From the NCBI RefSeq assembly GCF_964355755.1, contig NC_092675.1:26450412-26514411 (forward strand): 64,000 nt of DNA, given 5' to 3'. Every line of letters starts with the position of its first letter. Positions within the stretch are counted from its first letter, which is position 1. Positions 42,201 to 51,200 of this stretch are shown one piece after another. The notes under the pieces were generated by a model. That model was not told where the DNA came from and ran no database searches. It saw nothing but the letters and a program-made list of their open reading frames with translations. The stretch comes from Antedon mediterranea. Lineage: Eukaryota; Echinodermata; Crinoidea; Comatulida; Antedonidae. The translations under genes were made by a program, and so were the position numbers.

Positions 42201-45200
42201 GTGAATGTTATTTGCCGTCAGATGTAGAATATAGTAGTTTGTGTGGAAAGTGTTAAAACCACCTTTTCCTCAAAACACTAAGTGTACCCTGGGAGTGTTC
42301 TTCAAAAGAATGTTTATTTTGATTTGTTTACCTTTTTAATTTGTTTGCATGGTATGTTTATTTGTTTTGATTATATATATATATATATAATTTTGTACTA
42401 TAATTTCGTTGATATTTGTTTTGTTTTTTTTTTTTTGTTTTTTTTTAATATCTTAATTATTCCATATAGAGTAAATTTATGGTGTAAGCTCTGCCTATAA
42501 ATATTCTCATTTTATTTTTTTAGTTAAACATTTTGATATATTTCATTGATTATTATTTATGCTTAAATATTTATTCAGCCATTATTTTTAATTATTTTTT
42601 ATACTGTATTTATTTTCTTAAACAATGCAAAGTACTTTTTATTTTTTATAATTTTAAATGACATTTTGAAATAATATCCATACAAAAATGTTGCCTAAAA
42701 TTATATTATCTGTAGTTTTACATATATTAATTAATGATCTTTGTCTTTCTTTTTGCAGGTTGCTCTCTGAATAAACATTCTTTACTTTATTCCTTACAAT
42801 CATTACATTTTTCACATCATTCTTTAAAATCAAAATTGTATAGTTTTCTCTAAAGCAATACATTATTTATAAACTTCAAATGACTTGCTTCTATTCTAAC
42901 CACCCTTCCACAAATTCTTTCCTCACAATCATCATATCCCAATTGTTTTAATTTCCCTCTCTCCGTGCTTATGTTTGGTTTTCACAACTCATTTGTGTTT
43001 GTGATTGGCTGGTGGTATCTTTATGCTAATTTTAACCCATGATGAGGTGTGGTATTGTTGAGGGTGTTACAAAATTGAATTAGTGTATGACTGAGAGATA
43101 CATGAGAGATTTTTTGTGTTTGTTTTTTATAGCGAAATTTGTGATTTTATGTTTAATGTATTTGTTATTATAGTGTTCATAGTGTATTTATATAGACCTA
43201 ATATTTGAATTGATTGATTGTTCTAATTTTGTTTGATTTTTATAGATTTGTAGAATAAAATTTGTTTGTTTCAATTTGTTTTTTTATTTAAAATACTTTT
43301 TTCCAAATTTAATTTGATACGCTGCACCTGTTTATTTAAATTCAGTTCATGTAATAGATAATTTGAATCCACTACTTTATTATATAATTATGCCATATTT
43401 AAATTTTACGAAATTAATTTAAACAATAATGTCTATATAAGGAAACGATGAAATATTATTTTGTAATCGTTGATTGATAAGGCAATGTTATTAACAATAT
43501 TTATTATTTTACTCATTTTAATAGGAACCCGTTGATGAGGTACTCAATTTAAATGTTAATCTTGGTCCATCTCAGGAAAAACATGTAATAACAGAGGATG
43601 AGATAGAACAACTAACTAATGTTATGAATGAAATTGCCCAGTCAGGTATTTATTTCTCAATTTCAGTATGTTGTCTTTCAATATAATATGGTGCCATACT
43701 CTAAATTTGGCCAATAAATTAAGCATTATCTATCAAATCTTTACAATTTTCATACAATATTAATTTCTCTGTATATGTCAATATACTAGTCAATACACAT
43801 AGTTAACAATTGTATTAAACAAATTACAAAGTAAATTTACAGTGTGCCATAAGATCTTGTTTTTACCATCTTTAACTGGTCTCAAGGTCTGCTACTTTTC
43901 TTTTCTTTATATGACCTTTCAACCTCCTTTCAGTGCATGTCACAAACATATATAATCAATATAACAAGGTACAGTAGAACCTTTACATTTCTTACTTTAC
44001 CCATCTTTTTTAATTGTAGAAGAAAACGCTCTCATATCATCAGACAATGAAATGGAGAATGGCGGCGAAACTGTCAATGAAGATGATCTGGTTTCAGATA
44101 AAGCTCAACAGAACATACAGGTGAATCTGAATCAGTTAAGCCTTGATGAAGAGGCTGATATGGATGATTTGCTAAATATGGATTTCAGTCAATTTGCAGA
44201 CGAAACAGGCGATAATAAAACAGGTTAGTTTCCCTTTATTCTTCCATTAAATTTTTATTTTTATTTTAGAAATACCATTATTTTGAACCATTTGTTTCTA
44301 TCTACAATGGATTAAGTTCATGTAGGGGTTAAAATTGATTCTTGAAGGATGTTTTTACACAAAATTGCATGTAATGAATAAAGTATTTTTTGTGACTTAA
44401 ATAGTTACTAAAACAGTGTGGACACAGCGTAATCTTGATTGTTAATGTGAACATTTGAATCTGCAGTTTTAATTTCTAAAAGCATCCTCACTAACAAAGT
44501 TGTAATATTTTATAATTACATACAGTATAACCTCTATTAATGGGACACCTTCTAAAAAAGTGTGCCTTTAATGGAGGGTCCCCTGCATACAGGGTTAGCT
44601 GTAAAGTTAAAACATATACCCCTGGTTCATTTTACATTAATCGGGGTTTGCCCTGAATAAGGATGTCCTAAAGGGATTCTACTGTATTTTGATTTTTTAA
44701 TTCCCTAATTTTATTTCATCCGTTTTCTTTTGTCATCATTATTTTATATTTTATGCTCATGTTCATTTTAATAGTACTTGAAAGGATGTCTGAGAATGAG
44801 ATAGCAGAAGGAATGGCAGCTTACGTCGCCGACATTCCCTCATGTCCCACACCGCAATCTAATAATACCACTGTCCTTAATCCCATTATACAAGCAGGTT
44901 TGACGATAAATACATTTACATTTTACACTCAATGTTGCACAGGCTTTGGGCTCTTTGTATATATTTATTTTTTTATTTTTATATTTATAGTTACTGCATG
45001 AAGAACTAATTCATTATGTGTTTTTTGTTTGTTGTTATTGTGTGTATAGTGCACGTACAAGACAGTTACCGTTACTTTCCTCTAGAAGAATCTTAAATTT
45101 GGAAACTAGGGACGTGGGATAGGTTATAGGTTATTATTCATGGCACCAGGCACCATCAATCAATTAAACTTATTAAATTATTATTTCTTTAAGTTTAATG

Positions 45201-48200
45201 ATTAATTATTTGCACTGTCAGGTGTATTTGCATAATCTTTTTCTGATGATTAGGATTTGATATAACTGTGTATCTTATCATGGAGGTATACCTCCGTGAT
45301 CTTATTTACATTATAGGACCAGATAATCATTGTAGATCATTGTAATTAAAATGATTTCAACCCCACAAAATAGCTTTAATCGTCATATTGAGTGAGTTAA
45401 TAAAGTTCAGCGCCTAGGACACCAACATTTTATAGAAATAAATAACAGAATTGTTTAATTAATGATTAAATGAATAATCTGAATTGGAAGAAAGTTCTGA
45501 TAAAATATACTTTGATTCTAAAAGAAACCAATGATGAAATAGAGGACGTACAATTGACAGAATCTGAGCAAGATGCGATCTTTCAGTTCCAACTGCAGTA
45601 TTCTGTGGATGAGGATAATGTTTCATTGTCAGGTGACATAAGCCAACCAATAGTATTTTTTGGAAGGGGGAAATGGTGCGCAGCTTGGGAGGAAAAAATG
45701 GTAAAGGATAAATTGGATGCAGTAAATTGGGAGATGTTCATTTAGACATAAATGTGGAGAATATTTATGGATCTTTAATTTGGTGTGTACTAATATAGGG
45801 CTTTGGAAGTTTTCTTTTATTAAAAGGAATAAAACCAAAAAAAAAACATTTTAATTTATCTTGTGGAGGCTAGGTGACTGCAATAGTGTTCACTTCAACA
45901 TTTTGTCTTATTTCAGATAGTTTTGGTCATGGTTGTACTCTTTGGCATCTAATGATCATTCTGGATTTTCTTTTATACTTTGGCAATAGGGCAGGATCTG
46001 TGATGCCAATTTTATAATGGCATTTCTTGCTAAAGCAACTAACACTACCTATATAATAGCTATTAAGGTTTTTTGTTTACAGTAACAGGACATTAAATGC
46101 ATATCATCAATCTACAGTTTAACCTTTAACCTTTCTTCTCGCTCTTTTGTGTCATTTGTACTTATTTGTCACAAAATTATGTTTGTTATTAAGTACAGCT
46201 TGCACTTTATGTTATATATATATATCCCACAATGTTCAATAGGTTCACAATTTGAAATACTAATTTTAATACTAATACAATCTAATTTTTCCTATATAAT
46301 ATAATAATAATCCATATTAATAAATAATATGTAAATAATTTACTGTATTAAACATGTAAATATATTTAATTTTGTCAAATTGTGTTCAATGTTTTTAACC
46401 ATTGTCACTATGATTACTAACTATTAGTACAATCAAAGAATATAAATAGGTAAAGAATCAACAGTACGCGCTGTTATATATAGAAGGATAGGAAACGCGG
46501 ACGTGCTTGCATGGACGCGTAAGAATCCAGCTGCCGAACGACGGCGGGCTCTAGATATGGTTCCCGTCTAATTCCACGTTTGGATGGATCGTGATGATCT
46601 GATGTGTTCTCGCGTCTGTGCTTTACTAATTTTGATATTATTAATATTTTGATAATCATTTTGATAAATAATCATCGTTTGCATTTTTATAGATAGTTTT
46701 ACCTTACCTTACTTCTTCTAGCGAAAAAGAAGTGCGCCACCTTCAGGCGTAGGCAAATAGTAACCCGGATGTGGTTTACGCCGCCAAGGGAACTGTTGTA
46801 TCTTCTCCTTTTATTATCTTTGGTACAATTAAACATTTAATTGTATTATTATTAATATTTGAATTGCTCCCCCGGTTTGGCACATCAACTATTTGGCTCA
46901 TTTATGTTTGTACTTAAATTAATGCATTAATATTATAATCTATATTTATTGGTGAGTTACCTATTATAATAGTCTCATATGAACACAAAATTTATGGTTA
47001 TTTTTATTTATTTATTTTTATTATATTCAATCAACCCCAACAGCGGTAATTACTGCCACTAACAGTTTGTTAAAATACATATCAACTAACATTACTCATT
47101 TTCACAATCCATTTATATAAATGAAATAAAAAACAAATATTATTTGAAATTCAACAAATCCAAAACAATGTGAACAGCATGAGTGTATAATAATAAACCA
47201 TGTTGCGTATTTTTGCATATTTGTAATAATGTGTGTTTATTTGTATTTTACCTATTGCATGATCTGTTTTTCTTTATTTTTATTTGAATTTATGTTTCTG
47301 TGTACTGTAGACTCCAATCCAGATGTTCACTGTGCACCACCTTCTGACACACCGCCCTCATTTGACCAAGAAGATCCCGAGAAGCCATATATGAATGGCC
47401 ATGATAATATGAATGGTAGGAGATGAGATTCCTGTTTCATTCAATCTACTCTCTTTCTCTCATCCTTCTCTCCTTGTACTTCTAAATCTTCTAATGACAC
47501 TTGCATATATTATAAATCTATTGTTATGCAAATTAGAAATGCAATTGTTTACTTATTTAGTTATTTTTCAGGACTGTAAATGTACTGGTCACATGCATTT
47601 ATTTTCAGCAAATCTTTATAGCAATATTAGTTTGTATTGAAATGAAATTGTTGTTTTTCTACCATTTCTATGTAATAGAAGCCCCTATGACCCCAGAGAT
47701 TAAGGTAACCAATCACGATGAGGCTTTCATATACGCAGGTATATACTAGCTCTTGATTGGCTAGCGCATGTTCCTTCCTTCCCCGTCCTTATGTAATTGT
47801 TATTTTTCCTGATTATTTCATTGAGTTTTGTGTTTTTTATTTATCTTGTCAAATGTACGTTTCCTATTGGCTGATTTCAGACACAAGCGTTTAAATTATT
47901 GTACACCAAATTAATAAACTAAATAGTCCATACTAAATTTAGTGAACCCATTGTATATTATTAAAGAGGGTGGGCCCCTAGATATCAGGTGGCCTGCAGC
48001 TCAAAGGGTTAACCTCTCTAAATGAATTTAATTTATTATACATTACTTATGTTAATACTTGGTGTCTGAAAATAGCAATGGAATGTTTATGTAATTGTTT
48101 AACCCTCTCCCATTCCTTTTCCTCTTTAATTCTATCTTTTAGCCTAGGAAATACAGTATTAGATGTTTATAGATTCATATTTCATCCTTCCTTCGATAGA

Positions 48201-51200
48201 TTTTGTAATTAATATTTTGTATAAATTCATGAACACATAGAGTAATAACTTATCGGAAGTAGTGGATAATATAGGATCTTACTTTTCATCTTTAGTTTAC
48301 TAAATTATATTAAAATAGTAAAATACATAGAATAAAATATTGTGTTGTTCATCTTTTGTTATTGGTAATACTCTATTCTTCCACACTTTTATCCTGTTTC
48401 ATCAGTTTCATAACACTGTAAAGTTTTTTTTCACTTGTATTGGTTCAACTTGTTTATCAGTTTAATATTATTGTTTAAATGTAATAATAGTTCTGTTTTT
48501 ACCTGAGTATTTCAAATTAATTACTTTTTAAATTACATTTCATTAGTTTTATAATGGTTGTGAATAATTTAGTTGAAAATAAAATAAATATCTGTTTTTA
48601 AGCATCAAGGAAAACCAATTTCATGTTCGCCTTGTTGTAAAGATTTATCTTATCTTATCTTATCTTAACTTTATTCCAAATAATGCATTTGGAATTATAA
48701 AAGAAATAAGTTTTTACTAATTGTTGTTTTACAATTTGTTTCCATTCATCTAATTAACACTGTTCTTTCATGAATCCTAACATTATCTTTCCTTTACGTT
48801 ACTAATTTAACTTATTCTTATTCAATATTACATCATTTATCTTTAACACCAAATTTGTTTATGATTGTAGAAACGAAAGAGGAAGATGAAAGTGTTCCAT
48901 TTGGAAATGACGAAAGCCAGCCAGTAGCAGAAGAAGGTGGGCAAGAACCTGCTGTGCAAGCCCGTAAGTGCATTAAAATTATTAACACTAGATAAAGTAT
49001 ACAAAGGAATGGTTGAGTCGCGTGGCCTAACAGTAGACAGAGCCACAGCAGCAAAGCTCAGCTGTAAAATGTTGGAATAAGAGCTTAAACCTGGTCCAGT
49101 AAGCCTAGTGCATCTTTCAAAAAGAGTATGGGGTTATACTTGGTATTCTGGTCCATATAAGCCTAATTAATTTAACCTTACCATGTCAGTCACTTCATAA
49201 TGGAAACACAATGCAAGTAAAAATAATATTATTAGAATTGGTAAGATAACATTAAAAAAACACATCCTAATTTAGTCACTGTTTAGTACAGTCAGTAGTA
49301 GTATTAGATGTATTATGAGTTTGCACAAATCTATTTTAAAATTCATTAAAAAAAAATCATTATTACATGATTGGGAAACATTCTTAAATAAGGTTTATTT
49401 TGCATTTTGGGAGATATGGAGGTGGATAAATTTAAACCTGGCTTACATTTGAACCGACTTTTCTCACTTTTACCATGAATCACACATTTTTATTCATTAT
49501 TTGGCCATTTTTCCCAAAATGCATTTCACATTCATTTTTTTTTCACTCCATTTACATAACAGAGGGTGTCAATGTAGTCCATTCAGCACCCCCATCACAA
49601 CCAGATGACGATGACACGACAGAGACAGTAGAACGTTTTGAGGAAACCCTCCCAGACGGATCAATCCGTATAGTAACAAGGCGGAGGGTTGTCAGGAAAG
49701 TTACACAACACGTTGAGGTCGAAGGTGAACCTGTGTTGGTTGATGGAGATGGTCAAAGGAAGTAAGTAATTAGTGTGAACAAATTGCTGTGTTTGCTGTG
49801 ATGGCTTCTTTTCTTCAAAAAGATTTTGTTTAAAGAAAAACGGATTAAATCTTGTTCACTCCTATGGGACTACAAGGTGCTCTCTAAAATGTCAATTCTT
49901 ACTGAGTTTAAAAAGAAATTAGATTAACAAAATTACTTTCAAGATACTTTCTTTCATTTTTTATCAAATAATGTCCTGTTGCGTCAACATGTTTCAACTT
50001 TATTATTTAATAGAATATTATACATTTATGTTTCCATTTTATAGAATGTTTATATTCTAAAGTGATCCAAAATCTTAAATTTTACAATAATAATTTAATA
50101 TAAAATACATGTTTTTGGCATTACACTGTCAGGAAATTAATCAGTTGTTACTCATAACCTAAATATCATTAACTAAATATTTATGTTATCGCCAGCGGTG
50201 GTTAAATTTTGTTTATTTTTTTCATTTTCATTTCATTTCTGTCTTTTTCATTCATCGTTTTAATTATCCAGTCATAATGAAGGTAATTAGCAAGTTCTCT
50301 GTTGGCATCCATCTCTATTCTTCTCTGTGAATAACTTTACTTCTTGTTCAATGTTGTTTTATGTTAACTGTTGGATTAAGTATGTATCAGGGTTTCTGGT
50401 TTTATAACTTTAATGTTATCTTCTGATCTTGTAAATTAGAATACCATTTAACATTTATACCTTAATATTGTTTACATATATCAATGGAAATTATATATTT
50501 ATATGTTGGTTTTTAAAAATATTAATAAAGCAGTATTATATATAGTATATAAAAATTCCCAGAATTAACTAATACTGTTCCTTCCAAATGGACACCTTGA
50601 TATGTCCTGCTCAAATTTGATATGTTGCAAATTTAAGCCTAGACTCTGGTTTAAAACACCTTTGTTATTTGCCCATCCTGTGGTATGAGCCCACTAAAAA
50701 AGATAGAGCAATATTTATGCAGATTACAATATGGTACTTGGTACTAAAGCCTACCTCCCAAACCCATTTTGGCGAGGATTGTTTATATACACGGGACAGT
50801 GCAATACTAACATTTATAATATCTGCAATTATTAATAGTATTCAAATTAATTTTGCATAATAAACAACTTTTAATAATAATTATTACTATTATTCTAATT
50901 TACAATATATAAATAAAGTGTTTTATTAATAATATTCTAATTAAAACAACCAATAATTTCATAAACCTATTTGTGATGTGTTTCAAACTGCATTTTAATA
51001 AAAATGTAAATCATATTCAAATATATCAATAATTGTAAATATTTTCCCTATATCTAATATTACATGTTACTGCTGTATTATATGTATGTAACGTGTCTAA
51101 CTGTAGCATGTTAACAACTTCTGCTACATTGTAAATGCTTATTTAATGAAGCATGTACTATTGTTGCTACATTTAAATGAATAACTAAAGGTATATTCAC

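Noticed and set aside
42760-42775. Possible alternative terminal exon (gcag then V-A-L-stop)
   Set aside because: Only three codons before the stop, with an AATAAA overlapping it; nothing beyond a chance acceptor supports it.
46731-46825. Open stretch after cttctag in the CpG-rich region
   Set aside because: Basic and then poly-Leu, unlike neighbouring acidic exons, and the available donor gives the wrong phase.
47880-47895. Possible alternative terminal exon after tttcag (D-T-S-V-stop)
   Set aside because: Phase fits but it is only four codons long; a chance match cannot be excluded.
50272-50282. Candidate 11-nt microexon between ttatccag and gtaatt
   Set aside because: It would leave phase 1 before an exon that needs phase 2, breaking the frame of the conserved tail.
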